NCBI GenBank assembly: GCA_963838795.1
Contig: CAWISL010000005.1
Coordinates: 1 to 64,000 of the forward strand
Source of the DNA: JAIBJN01 sp963838795
GTDB lineage: Bacteria; Actinomycetota; Thermoleophilia; Gaiellales; Gaiellaceae
Reading direction: 5' to 3'
DNA length: 64,000 bases
In this document: piece after piece, positions 42,873 to 50,697 of the stretch
How the letters are laid out: each line of letters begins with the position of its first letter
Position numbering within the stretch: position 1 is the stretch's first letter
Position numbers and translations under genes: made by a program
The notes under the pieces: model-generated
The model's input: only the letters and a program-made list of their open reading frames with translations
What the model was told of the DNA's origin: nothing
The model's database searches: none

Positions 42873-44545
42873 GTGGAGCGGAGGCCGCGCTCGACGTAGA
42901 AGCGGAGCTCCGGATACCGGTCGACCTCGACCGCGTCGAGCGCGGCGGCGAGCACGGCTGCGTTCGCCTGCAGCGCATCCGCCGGCGTCGCGAACGGCCC
43001 CTCGGCTCGTACGAGCAGCCAGCCCGGGAAGAGCTCCGTCTCATAGCTCTGGCCGAGCGCCGCATCGAGCTGCTCGAGCTCGACCACGGCCGCCCCGACG
43101 GGGACGGCGACGACGAGCGCGCCGGCCGGCTCGGGCAGGCGCGCCACGGCGCGCTCGAGCAGGGTCGTCTGCGAGTACGGGAGCGAGATCGCCTGGCCGC
43201 TCGCCGGAAGGCCCGCCAGGAAGACCGGCGAGAACGGGAAGAGCAGATCGTCCTCCGCCACCGTGTCCCGCAACCAGTCCGCCGGCGGCTCGAGCCGTTC
43301 CCCGCTGCCGGTCGCCGTTTCGTCCGGCCCGCCTCCGAGGACGACGTTGGGCCACGCACGCGGGTCCCGGACGCCCCCCGACGGCGAGAGGACGGCCACC
43401 AGGGCGACGACGGCGACGACTCCGACCGCGAACGCCGGATGGAGCGCGCGGGTGATCCTGGCGACCGCGACGCCGATCGCCGCGACCCAGAGCGGCAGCG
43501 CAAAGACGAGGTGCCGTGGCGAGAGCCCCATCACGCTCCCGGTGCGGAGGAGCATGAAGAGGAGCGGCGGCACGAGCATGGTCAAGAGGCCAAAGGCTGC
43601 GAAGGCCGTGTGCGTCCGTAGCAGGATGGCCGTCCCAGCCAGCCCGAGCACGAGGAAGAGCGCGAACGTCCAGCCTCCTCCGCCTGCGAACGACTGGAGC
43701 GCGCGGGTCAGCTGCGACCACGCGTCGCCGGGCCCTGCGAGGGATTCCTCGCCCGCGACGCCCACCGTGAAGCGGTTGGCGAGGCGCAGGTCGGCGACGA
43801 CGAACGGGACGAGGAGCAGCCCGACGGCGAGAACCGGCAACGCAGGCCGGAGCGGTCGTCCTCTCCAGAGGGCAAGGGCGACGACGGCCTCGGCGGCGAC
43901 GACGATGGCGCCGTAGGGATGGACGGCGGGCAGGAGCACGGCGGCAAGGGCGGCGACGAAGGCGGCGCGCGCCGTTCGGAGCTCGAGCGCCCTGGCGAAG
44001 AGGTCGACGGCGAGCGCGCTCACGAACGCCAGCAGCGCGTACATCCGACCGACGGTCCCGTAGAGCGCGAGGACGGCCGAGGCCGAGGCGACGATGGCCG
44101 CCGTCGCCCCCGCGACCGGGCCGGCGAGCCGGCGGCCCAGGTCGAGGCAGAGCGGGATCGTAGCCAGGGCGAAGAGGACGGACAGCCAGCGCAGAGCCTC
44201 CGGAGAGGAGTCGAACGCCAGCGCGACGTGGGAGAGGACGAAGTGGAGCGGCGCGCCCCCGCGGTCCCACAGCACCGTCGGAATCAGCTCGCCCAGCGGC
44301 CGGGCGCTGAGGAGGCCGGCGACCGCCTCGTCCTCGAAGAGCGGCTTGCCCCGGACGTCGGGGACGAGCCGCCAGAGGAGGAGAGCGGCGCCCGCGGCCA
44401 GGGCGCAGGCGACGAGCGGCCCCGAGAGCGGATCAGCCGGAAACCGGCGCGAAGGCTCCGGCTCGGTAGACCTGCCCGGGAAGCTCGCGTCCGAGGACGC
44501 CTTCGAGCCAGGCGGAGACGCCGATGAGCGCGTCGAGGTCGACAC
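42830..44545 (-). CDS. GT-C family membrane glycosyltransferase
   Basis: A protein of up to 571 residues with about ten membrane helices and a C-terminal soluble part. The first external loop has KPLFEDEAVAGLLSARPLG with the DE catalytic-type pair, then LWDRGGAPLHFVLSHVAL and GTVGRMYALLAFVSALAV, all GT39/PMT-like. The only standard start in frame is a GTG at 44545. That makes the first 37 residues overlap the HMG-CoA-lyase-like gene, and those residues look non-native, so the true start may be near 44430 or obscured by an error. Probably involved in envelope glycan transfer. Confidence 0.7.
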   Translation of the reverse strand: MSTSTRSSASPPGSKASSDASFPGRSTEPEPSRRFPADPLSGPLVACALAAGAALLLWRLVPDVRGKPLFEDEAVAGLLSARPLGELIPTVLWDRGGAPLHFVLSHVALAFDSSPEALRWLSVLFALATIPLCLDLGRRLAGPVAGATAAIVASASAVLALYGTVGRMYALLAFVSALAVDLFARALELRTARAAFVAALAAVLLPAVHPYGAIVVAAEAVVALALWRGRPLRPALPVLAVGLLLVPFVVADLRLANRFTVGVAGEESLAGPGDAWSQLTRALQSFAGGGGWTFALFLVLGLAGTAILLRTHTAFAAFGLLTMLVPPLLFMLLRTGSVMGLSPRHLVFALPLWVAAIGVAVARITRALHPAFAVGVVAVVALVAVLSPSGGVRDPRAWPNVVLGGGPDETATGSGERLEPPADWLRDTVAEDDLLFPFSPVFLAGLPASGQAISLPYSQTTLLERAVARLPEPAGALVVAVPVGAAVVELEQLDAALGQSYETELFPGWLLVRAEGPFATPADALQANAAVLAAALDAVEVDRYPELRFYVERGLRSTCQTLASLGEPCAT

Positions 44546-45311
44546 CCGTATCCACCCCCTCTCCGTGCAGGAGGTAGACGAGGTCCTCGGTGGCGACGTT
44601 CCCCGTGGCCCGGGGCGCGAAGGGGCAGCCGCCCAGCCCGCCGACGGACGCCTCGAAGACGGTCGCCCCCGCCTCGAGGGCGGCGTAGGCGGCGGCGAAC
44701 CCCGTGTTCCGGGTGTTGTGCAGGTGCACGCCTGCTCGCTCGAGCCGCTTCGCGAGCTCGCCGACGAGCGCCTTCACCTGCCGTGGCACCGCGACGCCGA
44801 TCGTGTCCGCGAGGACGACCTCCCCGGCGCCGGCCTCGATGGATCGCTCCGCGATCTCGAGCACCCGCCCGGGATCGACGGCGCCCTCGAACGGGCAGCC
44901 GAACGCGACGCTGATCGAGACGCTTACGGGCCGATCGGTCTCGATCGCCGCGAGGGTGATCAGCGCCTCCTCCGGCGTCGCGTTCTGGTTCTCGCGGCCG
45001 AAGCTGTCGGTCGCCGCCAGGTTGAAGTGGAGCTCGTCGAGGTCCGTCCGGGCGAAGCGCTCGGCGCCCTTTACGTTCAGCACCAGGCCGGAGTAGGCGA
45101 CGCCTTCACGCCGCTCGAGGCCCGCGACGACCTCTTCGGCCCCGGCCATCTGCGGGACCCTGCCCGGATGGACGAAGCTGACGGCCTCGATCGCGCGCAG
45201 GCCGGCTCCTCCCAGCCGGTTAACGAGCTCGGCGCGCGTCGCGGGCGCGAGCACGACCGCCTCGTTCTGGAGGCCGTCGCGGGGGCCGACGTCGCAGAGG
45301 GTCACCTGCAC
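44433..45311 (-). CDS. Hydroxymethylglutaryl-CoA lyase-family protein
   Basis: A 292-residue TIM-barrel lyase/aldolase of the HMGL-like family. HMG-CoA lyase cleaves HMG-CoA to acetoacetate and acetyl-CoA. Metal and active-site motifs: CDVGPRDGLQNEAVV (residues 6-20), SVAFGCPFEGAVDP, LADTIGVAVPRQVK, HLHNTRNTGFAAAYAALEAG with the metal HxH-type site, and SVGGLGGCPFAP with the catalytic Cys region. All key residues appear present. The GTG at 45311 has TATCCT eight bases upstream. It is divergent from the ornithine-cyclodeaminase-like gene. Confidence 0.87.
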   Translation of the reverse strand: MQVTLCDVGPRDGLQNEAVVLAPATRAELVNRLGGAGLRAIEAVSFVHPGRVPQMAGAEEVVAGLERREGVAYSGLVLNVKGAERFARTDLDELHFNLAATDSFGRENQNATPEEALITLAAIETDRPVSVSISVAFGCPFEGAVDPGRVLEIAERSIEAGAGEVVLADTIGVAVPRQVKALVGELAKRLERAGVHLHNTRNTGFAAAYAALEAGATVFEASVGGLGGCPFAPRATGNVATEDLVYLLHGEGVDTGVDLDALIGVSAWLEGVLGRELPGQVYRAGAFAPVSG

Positions 45312-45318
45312 GGAGGCC

Positions 45319-45325
45319 TAGGATA
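45319..45325. promoter_or_regulatory. Overlapping divergent -10 boxes (HMG-CoA lyase-like / cyclodeaminase-like)
   Basis: TAGGATA is read as TAGGAT on plus (10 bases before the ATG at 45335) and TATCCT on minus (8 bases before the GTG at 45311). Five of six bases are shared, so one site would serve both divergent, nearly leaderless genes. Confidence 0.5.
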
Positions 45326-45334
45326 CGCGCGGCG

Positions 45335-46285
45335 ATGAGCGTCCCCGTCTTCGCAGCCCGGCACGTCTACGAGGCCGTCGACCCCTCCGACGCGGTCGAC
45401 GCCGTGCGCGAGGCGTTCGTCGCGCATGCGCACGGCGAGTGGCTGATGCCGTCGAAGGTCTACGTCCCGGCACCGCCGGACGGCGACTTTCGGGCCATGC
45501 CCGCGCGCGGCGGCGGATACTCCGTGCTCAAGTGGGTGACGTCCTTCCCGCGAAATCCGGAGCGAGGGCTGCCCACGGTGAGCGGCATCGTGCTCCTCTC
45601 CGACGCGACGGACGGCCGCCTCCTGGCCCAGCTCGACGCGGGCGCCCTCACCGCGCTTCGCACAGGGGCGGCGGCCGTGCTCGCTGCGGAGACGCTGGCC
45701 GCGGGCGACGGGCCTGCGGCCGTCATCGGCTGCGGCGTCAACGGACGGGCCGTCGCCCGGACGTTCCTGGCCCGGAAACGCGACGTTCTCCTCTGGGACT
45801 CGGACACCGAGCGGACCGCGCGAGTCGCGGGGGAGCTGGGCGCGGCCCCTGCTGGGTCGCGCGAGGAGGCGCTGGCAGCCGACGTCATCGCCACCGTCAC
45901 GCCCGGAAGCGAGCTCGTCTTCGACCGGGGAAGCCTCCGGGCTGGGCAGCACGTCAGCCTCATGGGCGCGGACGGGCCGGGAAAGGCAGAGATCGCGGTC
46001 GAGGAGCTGACGCGCGCGCGGGTCATCGTGGATGAGTGGGAGCAGGCGAGCCACAACGGCGACATCGCACGCGCCGTCGAGGCCGGGATTCTCGGGCGGG
46101 AGGACGTCGTCGAGCTCGGCGGCATCCTCGCGGGCGACAGGGCCGGCCGAACGGGCAGCGATGAGATCACCGTCTTCGACTCGACCGGCCTCGCCGTCCA
46201 GGATCTCGCCGTCGCCGCGCTCGTCTACGAGCGCTACCGGGCTGGCGCGGCCTTCGACGGCGTCGTCGAGATCGACCTCGGCTGA
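45335..46285 (+). CDS. Ornithine cyclodeaminase / mu-crystallin family protein
   Basis: A 316-residue NAD(P)-dependent enzyme of the ornithine cyclodeaminase/alanine dehydrogenase family. The substrate domain has WLMPSKVYVPAP and GGGYSVLKWVTSFP. The Rossmann domain starts AAVIGCGVNGRAVARTFL (about 128-145). The C-terminal DSTGLAVQDLAVAALVYE is the family hallmark. Members deaminate ornithine, reduce imines or act as alanine dehydrogenases, so the exact reaction is open. The ATG at 45335 has a -10 box ten bases upstream. It ends 38 bp before the repeat at 46324. Confidence 0.85.
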   Translation: MSVPVFAARHVYEAVDPSDAVDAVREAFVAHAHGEWLMPSKVYVPAPPDGDFRAMPARGGGYSVLKWVTSFPRNPERGLPTVSGIVLLSDATDGRLLAQLDAGALTALRTGAAAVLAAETLAAGDGPAAVIGCGVNGRAVARTFLARKRDVLLWDSDTERTARVAGELGAAPAGSREEALAADVIATVTPGSELVFDRGSLRAGQHVSLMGADGPGKAEIAVEELTRARVIVDEWEQASHNGDIARAVEAGILGREDVVELGGILAGDRAGRTGSDEITVFDSTGLAVQDLAVAALVYERYRAGAAFDGVVEIDLG

Positions 46286-46323
46286 GCCGCCTCGGCCGCG
46301 CCGGTCGCGTGACGCTGCCGGGG

Positions 46324-46494
46324 GCCTCGGAGGGTTCAGCGGAACGACGGCTGTGCCGCTGGGCCGCGCTGCTCGCCCCGAGGGCTGCGTCCTCAGTCAC
46401 GCCCGTAGCTTTGGCTACGAGCGCTCCCTGCGTCCTTGCCTCGGAACGACCATCGCACCCCTGCGACGAGCGACATTCCGCCAAACCCTCCTAG
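46324..46494. repeat. 172-bp structured repeat with terminal inverted repeats, copy 2
   Basis: Second copy of the element at 28088-28259, in the same orientation. The right end is CCAAACCCTCCTAG and the left end has drifted (GGAGGGTTCAG). The two internal hairpins persist with single changes that keep pairing as G-U/U-G (GAGGGC/GTCCTC and GTAGCT/GGCTAC). It lies between convergent genes, and its CTAG supplies the stop codon of the rhodanese gene. Confidence 0.7.
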
Positions 46495-47216
46495 CCGGTC
46501 TCAGCAGGAAGGCCGCGGCCGCACCAGTCGCTCCAGGAGCCGGGATAGAGCTTCGCGTCCTCCCGCCCGGCCCGCGCGAGCCGGAGCAGGACGACAGCCG
46601 CGGTGATCCCCGAGCCGCAGTAGGCGACGAGCTCATCCCCTTCGACGAGGTCGGGCGGCAGCTCGTCGGGATACGGCGCGTTGCGCGCCCCGGGGATGCG
46701 GCCCGCGACCGGGTCGATCGGTTCCACCTCCCCGCGGTAGCGCTCCGGGAGTCGCGCGTCCACCACGGTGAGCCCGGGCTCGCCGAGCCGCGCCGCGAGC
46801 TCCTCGGCCTCGATCGTGTCGTCGGCGCGGGGCCGCGGCTCGAAGACGACGGCATCCACCTCCTCCTCACCGCCGGTTCGCGGCCCCAGCCAGGCCTCGA
46901 TGCCCCCGTCGAGCACGGCAACCTCGTCGTGGCCGAAATGGCGCAGGAGCCACCAGAGCCGAGCGGCGCCGCCGTTCATCCCCTGGTCGTAGGCGACGAC
47001 GAAAACTCCCTGCCCGATCCCGGCGGCGCCAGCCGCGCGGGCGAAATCAGCGGCGGCGGGAAGGGGATGGCGGCCGCCGGGGCTCGCCGGCGGCGCCGAG
47101 AGGTCGCCCTCGACGTCGAGGAAGGAGGCACCCGGAATGTGGCCCTCGAAGTAGAGCTCACGACCGCGGCCGGGGTTCCCGAGCTCCCAGCGGCAGTCGA
47201 CAAACCGGTAGCGCAA
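46491..47216 (-). CDS. Thiosulfate/3-mercaptopyruvate sulfurtransferase (rhodanese)
   Basis: A 241-residue two-domain rhodanese. The N-terminal inactive domain has RFVDCRWELGNPGRG and YFEGHIPGASFLDV. The C-terminal domain carries the active-site loop VAYCGSGITAAVVLL, whose Cys accepts the sulfane sulfur. It is a little shorter than the typical 270-280. The TTG at 47216 starts four bases after the stop of the neighbouring gene's frame, which provides a GAGG site, so it follows the PQQ-type dehydrogenase in the same operon. Its stop is inside repeat copy 2. Confidence 0.88.
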   Translation of the reverse strand: MRYRFVDCRWELGNPGRGRELYFEGHIPGASFLDVEGDLSAPPASPGGRHPLPAAADFARAAGAAGIGQGVFVVAYDQGMNGGAARLWWLLRHFGHDEVAVLDGGIEAWLGPRTGGEEEVDAVVFEPRPRADDTIEAEELAARLGEPGLTVVDARLPERYRGEVEPIDPVAGRIPGARNAPYPDELPPDLVEGDELVAYCGSGITAAVVLLRLARAGREDAKLYPGSWSDWCGRGLPAETG

Positions 47217-47219
47217 GCC

Positions 47220-48338
47220 TCAGCGGGCGAGCCTGTAGACCACGCCGCCCCGGTGGACGACGAGCAGCTCGCCGTCCCTGCGCTCTCCGAACGACGACAC
47301 GTTCAGGGACGTGTCCATCACGAGCCGCCGTCCGTGCACGAGACGCCCGTCCTGGTTGACCTTCAGCCGCCAGATGCGGCCGGAGCAGTAGTCGCTGAAG
47401 AAGTACCAGCCGCGCTGGCCCGAGGGGAGCTGCTGCCCGCGGTAGACGTGCCCTCCCGTGACGGAACAGCCCAACGAGTGGCTGTAGACGGCCCTGGGAC
47501 GGATGTGATCGCCGGGACCCTGGAGCCCGCCGCTGGAGCAACCGGAGAGCGCACGTCCCTCGTAGCGATCCCACATGAAGTTCTCGGGGGTCCCGCCCAA
47601 CCGCGAGGAGGCGAGGGTGTCGATCTCCTCCCAGTTGTCCTGGCCCACGTCTCCGATGTACAGCCTGCCGCCCCGGTCGTCGAAGGAGAGACGCCAGGGG
47701 TTCCGCAGGCCGTAGCTGTCGGTCCGCCAGCCCGCCGGCAGGTTGTCCGGGTTGATGCTGAGCAGCTTCCCCTTGCGGCTCCCGAGGTCCTGAGCGTTCC
47801 CGCCCGGGTCGCAGCCCCCACCGCCGTCGCCGACGCTCAGGTAGAGCCTGCCGCCCGGGCCGAAGGCAACCTGCCCGCCGTTGTGGTTCCCCTGCGAGGA
47901 GTGCTCGACGTCGATGAGCATCGTCCTCGTGCTCCTGCGCCCGTGGGTGAAGGAGTCGTTGGCCCGGAAGCGCGCGACCCGAACGTCGCCTCCGTTGTCC
48001 GTGTAGTTGACGTAGAAATAGCGGCTCGTCGCATAGTTGGACGGAAACGCGATCGAGAAGAGCCCGCGCTCACCGCCGTACGCGACGAAGCCACGGATGT
48101 CGAGGAAGAGCCTCCGGTTACCGCCGCCGATCCGCCAGACCTGCCCCTCCTGCTCGACGACGTAGATCGTGCCGCCGCGGGGCGACGAGGTCGCGTGCAC
48201 CGGGCTGTCGAACCCGCCTGCGACGCGAACGAGGCGAAGCGCCGAGGCCGTGGAGGGAACGGCCAGGACGAGGATGGCCAGAGCGAGGAGAAGCGTCGAG
48301 ACCCCTGGGCGGCGCATCCGCGCACGGTAGCGAATCAC
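47220..48338 (-). CDS. Secreted PQQ-dependent sugar dehydrogenase-like protein
   Basis: A 372-residue exported protein of the soluble glucose dehydrogenase / HHIP-like beta-propeller family. The signal peptide is about residues 1-33 (STLLLALAILVLAVPSTASA). Propeller and cofactor-site features: IYVVEQEGQVWRIG, GERGLFSIAFPSNY, HNGGQVAFGPGGRLYLSVGDGG and GLRNPWRLSFD. Six Cys in the mature chain suggest disulfides. The GTG at 48338 overlaps the MBL gene stop (GTGA). An ATG at 48317 is possible. Probably oxidises sugars or aldehydes outside the membrane; the substrate is unknown. Confidence 0.82.
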   Translation of the reverse strand: MIRYRARMRRPGVSTLLLALAILVLAVPSTASALRLVRVAGGFDSPVHATSSPRGGTIYVVEQEGQVWRIGGGNRRLFLDIRGFVAYGGERGLFSIAFPSNYATSRYFYVNYTDNGGDVRVARFRANDSFTHGRRSTRTMLIDVEHSSQGNHNGGQVAFGPGGRLYLSVGDGGGGCDPGGNAQDLGSRKGKLLSINPDNLPAGWRTDSYGLRNPWRLSFDDRGGRLYIGDVGQDNWEEIDTLASSRLGGTPENFMWDRYEGRALSGCSSGGLQGPGDHIRPRAVYSHSLGCSVTGGHVYRGQQLPSGQRGWYFFSDYCSGRIWRLKVNQDGRLVHGRRLVMDTSLNVSSFGERRDGELLVVHRGGVVYRLAR

Positions 48339-49177
48339 GCAGCTGCCTTGTCCCAGTACCGGCGGAGGCCTGCGTACGACTGCCAGAACGGCCCCGCCTG
48401 CTGGAAGAGCGCCGCCGTCTCGGGGTCGGCGGCCGCCCGAACGTCTGCCTCAGCCGCGTCGACGAAGTCCTGCTCCGAGCCGGTGCGGGCGCGGTCCGCC
48501 CACGTGCGAAGCGCGGTGCGCAGCTCGGCGAGGTGGGGTTCCGGGTCGTCGACGACGCCGAAGTGCCCGAGCAGGAGCCGTGCCGGCCGGCGCTCGCCGA
48601 TCGCGTCGATGGTCTGCTCCCAGGCGTCGACGTCGATGTCCGGCGGCGGCGCCACGGGGGCCACGTAACGGCCGGGCGGGATCCGCACCCCGGCCGCGTC
48701 GCCCGTGAAGCAAGAGCCGTCCGGCGAGAGGAAGGAGACATGGTGGGACGCATGGCCCGGCGTCCGAAAAGCCTCGAGCTCGAGCACCCGGTCGCCCACG
48801 ATCCGCACGTTCGCCTCGGAAACCGGCGCGAGCTCGCCCCAGAGACGCTCGAAGTCGTCCCCGTAGAGCCTGCGCGCGCTTCGCTCGAGGCGATCGGGAT
48901 CGACGAGGTGCGGCGCGCCGATCTCGCTCACGTGCACGAGCAGGCTCGGATTCTCGCGGACGAGCGAGCCCGCGGCGCCTGCGTGGTCGAGGTGGATGTG
49001 CGTGAGCACGAGATGGCGCAGGTCCCCTACCTCGAGCCCGCGCGTGGCAAGCCCTGCACGGAGGCCGTCGAGACAGCTTGCCGGGCCGCAGTCGACAAGC
49101 GTCGGCTCCTCGGCCTCGAGCAGGTACGAGCCGATCACCCGCCGACGGCCGAGGTGCTCGAGATCGAGGAGCTGCAC
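48335..49177 (-). CDS. MBL-fold metallo-hydrolase
   Basis: A 280-residue metallo-beta-lactamase-fold hydrolase. The zinc motif THIHLDHAGAAG is at about 59-70, with further ligands in RTPGHASHHVSF, CFTGDAAG and LLLGHFG. This is the glyoxalase-II/lactonase-like pattern with a C-terminal helical extension (about 220-280). The GTG start at 49177 has TAGCTT seven bases upstream and no ribosome-binding site. It leads the operon MBL, PQQ-dehydrogenase-like protein, rhodanese. The substrate is unknown. Confidence 0.88.
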   Translation of the reverse strand: MQLLDLEHLGRRRVIGSYLLEAEEPTLVDCGPASCLDGLRAGLATRGLEVGDLRHLVLTHIHLDHAGAAGSLVRENPSLLVHVSEIGAPHLVDPDRLERSARRLYGDDFERLWGELAPVSEANVRIVGDRVLELEAFRTPGHASHHVSFLSPDGSCFTGDAAGVRIPPGRYVAPVAPPPDIDVDAWEQTIDAIGERRPARLLLGHFGVVDDPEPHLAELRTALRTWADRARTGSEQDFVDAAEADVRAAADPETAALFQQAGPFWQSYAGLRRYWDKAAA

Positions 49178-49184
49178 CAGGGAA

Positions 49185-49190
49185 AAGCTA
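49185..49190 (-). promoter_or_regulatory. -10 box of the MBL hydrolase operon
   Basis: TAGCTT on the minus strand ends seven bases before the GTG at 49177. It fits the leaderless TANNNT pattern. Confidence 0.5.
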
Positions 49191-49201
49191 GTCCAACAAG
49201 C

Positions 49202-49624
49202 TCACTCGACCGTGAGCGTCCCCTCCATGCCTCCCTCGCGGTGACCCGGGACGGCGCAGTAGAACGTGTACTCGCCGGCGTCGAGCATCACCGTCAGCTC
49301 GGTGGTGCCCTCGGTGATCGTCTCGCTCACCTCTTCGATCCCGTTCCCCTCGATCTCGACGTTGTGGGGAATGCCGGACTCGTTCACGAGCTCGATCGTC
49401 ACCTCGCCCGCCGCGGCGGTCAGCTCGGTCTGGTCGAACGAGATCGCCCCGCTCGGATCGGCCGTCAGCGTAAGGTGGCCGCCGCCACCGTTCGCCTCGT
49501 GGGTCGTCGTCTCGTCGGCGGCCGGCTCGTCGGAGGCCTCGTCGTCGTCGTCTCCGCCACAGGCCGCGACCGCGAGGGCGAGCGCGAGGACGGTCAGGAG
49601 CACTGGCAACAGGCGTCGGATCAT
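49202..49624 (-). CDS. Cupredoxin-like (plastocyanin/azurin-type) lipoprotein
   Basis: A 140-residue exported copper protein. The lipobox is LALAVAAC (Cys about 22), followed by GGDDDDEASDE and a flexible linker. The cupredoxin fold runs from about 50 to 140. Type I copper ligands are visible: His in SGIPHNVEIEG, then Cys, His and Met in FYCAVPGHREGGMEG. It should carry single electrons at the outer face of the membrane. The ATG at 49624 overlaps the stop of the membrane protein upstream (ATGA), so the two are translationally coupled. Confidence 0.9.
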   Translation of the reverse strand: MIRRLLPVLLTVLALALAVAACGGDDDDEASDEPAADETTTHEANGGGGHLTLTADPSGAISFDQTELTAAAGEVTIELVNESGIPHNVEIEGNGIEEVSETITEGTTELTVMLDAGEYTFYCAVPGHREGGMEGTLTVE

Positions 49625-50553
49625 GGGACTCCTTCCTGAGATGGCTTGGTGAATCTACCTACGCCTCGCGCCGCGAAATGGATGAGGACGACGGTCAGAA
49701 GGATCGCCCCCCAGGCCCACGAGACATCCGGGACGGTCATGCTCGGGATCCGGAGGGAGGTCGTGCCCCGCTTCACGAGCTGCTCGAGCCAGAAGTCCTC
49801 CAGGGCGATCGCCAGCCCGTACACGAGCATGAGCGCCACGTAGAAGCCGAGCACCGCCTGCAGGAGCGGCGGGCGGACCTGCCCGATCACCCGCGAGAGG
49901 GCGAGCGCGGAGAGGGCGAGCAGTGTCCCGTCCAGCCCGTGGTGGTGCCCGAGATGCACGGCTCTCAGGCCCGGATGGCCGGGCTCGGCGAGGATCTCGT
50001 CGCTCATGAAGAAGCCCAAGCCCGGCACGTCGGCGACGTAGACGCCCGCCTCCGCGAAGAGCCACGGCAGCGCGACGACGACGAGCAGGAGGGCAGTCAG
50101 GACGCGGGCGACGTCCCAGCCGCCGCCGAAGGGGCGCGAGGCGCCGATGCCTCCGCGCGCGAGCGCGATCCCGGTGAGGAGGAGCGCAACCGCGACGCCG
50201 AGCGCCGGGAGCGCGTTGACGAGCTTCGCGTCCAGGTCGGACTGCTCGACGACTCCCGGCCAGAAGACCACGGCGCAGAGCACGGCCGCGAGCGCGGCCA
50301 GGAGCGCGAGGCGGCCCCGGAGCCGGTCCGCGACGACAGCCAGGAGTGCGATCGCAACGAGAGCGGTCGAGTAGTTGAGGAAGACAAGCACCCGACCCGA
50401 CCCGGCCAGAAGGCCCTGGTCGCTGACGTTGTAGAAGTCCTCGGCCGGAAGCCGGGAGTACGTGATCCACATCGCCAGCGCGGCGACGCCGAAGAGGATC
50501 CAGACCGTCGCGACCTCGGCCAGCCCCGGCCGCGCGGCGTGCTCAGAGCTCAC
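49621..50553 (-). CDS. Eight-helix membrane protein of unknown function, coupled to the cupredoxin
   Basis: A 310-residue integral membrane protein with about eight hydrophobic segments. Its most striking feature is a His cluster, LRAVHLGHHHGLDGTLLAL (about 215-233), at the edge of a helix, plus acidic residues in nearby loops. The clustered His could bind heme or copper, which would fit electron exchange with the downstream cupredoxin (inference). I do not recognise the family. The GTG at 50553 has TACGCT seven bases upstream. Longer upstream frames run antisense to the HD-GYP gene. Confidence 0.72.
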   Translation of the reverse strand: MSSEHAARPGLAEVATVWILFGVAALAMWITYSRLPAEDFYNVSDQGLLAGSGRVLVFLNYSTALVAIALLAVVADRLRGRLALLAALAAVLCAVVFWPGVVEQSDLDAKLVNALPALGVAVALLLTGIALARGGIGASRPFGGGWDVARVLTALLLVVVALPWLFAEAGVYVADVPGLGFFMSDEILAEPGHPGLRAVHLGHHHGLDGTLLALSALALSRVIGQVRPPLLQAVLGFYVALMLVYGLAIALEDFWLEQLVKRGTTSLRIPSMTVPDVSWAWGAILLTVVLIHFAARGVGRFTKPSQEGVP

Positions 50554-50560
50554 GCGACCC

Positions 50561-50566
50561 AGCGTA
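50561..50566 (-). promoter_or_regulatory. -10 box of the membrane protein-cupredoxin operon
   Basis: TACGCT on the minus strand ends seven bases before the GTG at 50553. It fits the leaderless TANNNT pattern. Confidence 0.5.
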
Positions 50567-50618
50567 CTCGCCCCCTGGCCGAACCTGCCGCGTTCCGCTA
50601 GATCCCCCTTTCGAGTGA

Positions 50619-50633
50619 GGGAGGGGCCCTCCC
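50619..50633. promoter_or_regulatory. Palindrome in the divergent intergenic region before the HD-GYP gene
   Basis: GGGAGG-GGC-CCTCCC lies between the divergent membrane-protein and signalling genes, 65 bp before the GTG at 50698. It could be an operator or a hairpin in the leader. No factor can be named. Confidence 0.3.
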
Positions 50634-50697
50634 GGCCAAGTTCAATTCGTTCTGGCTTCCGTCGGGGGAGCCGCGAAGAGGAGGTACCTGCGGCCGC

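Noticed and set aside
40749..42899. A fusion of the glycosyltransferase with a further 220 residues
   Set aside because: The extra part is antisense to the 42234-42872 protein, and a TAG one frame over at 42235 gives a normal end.
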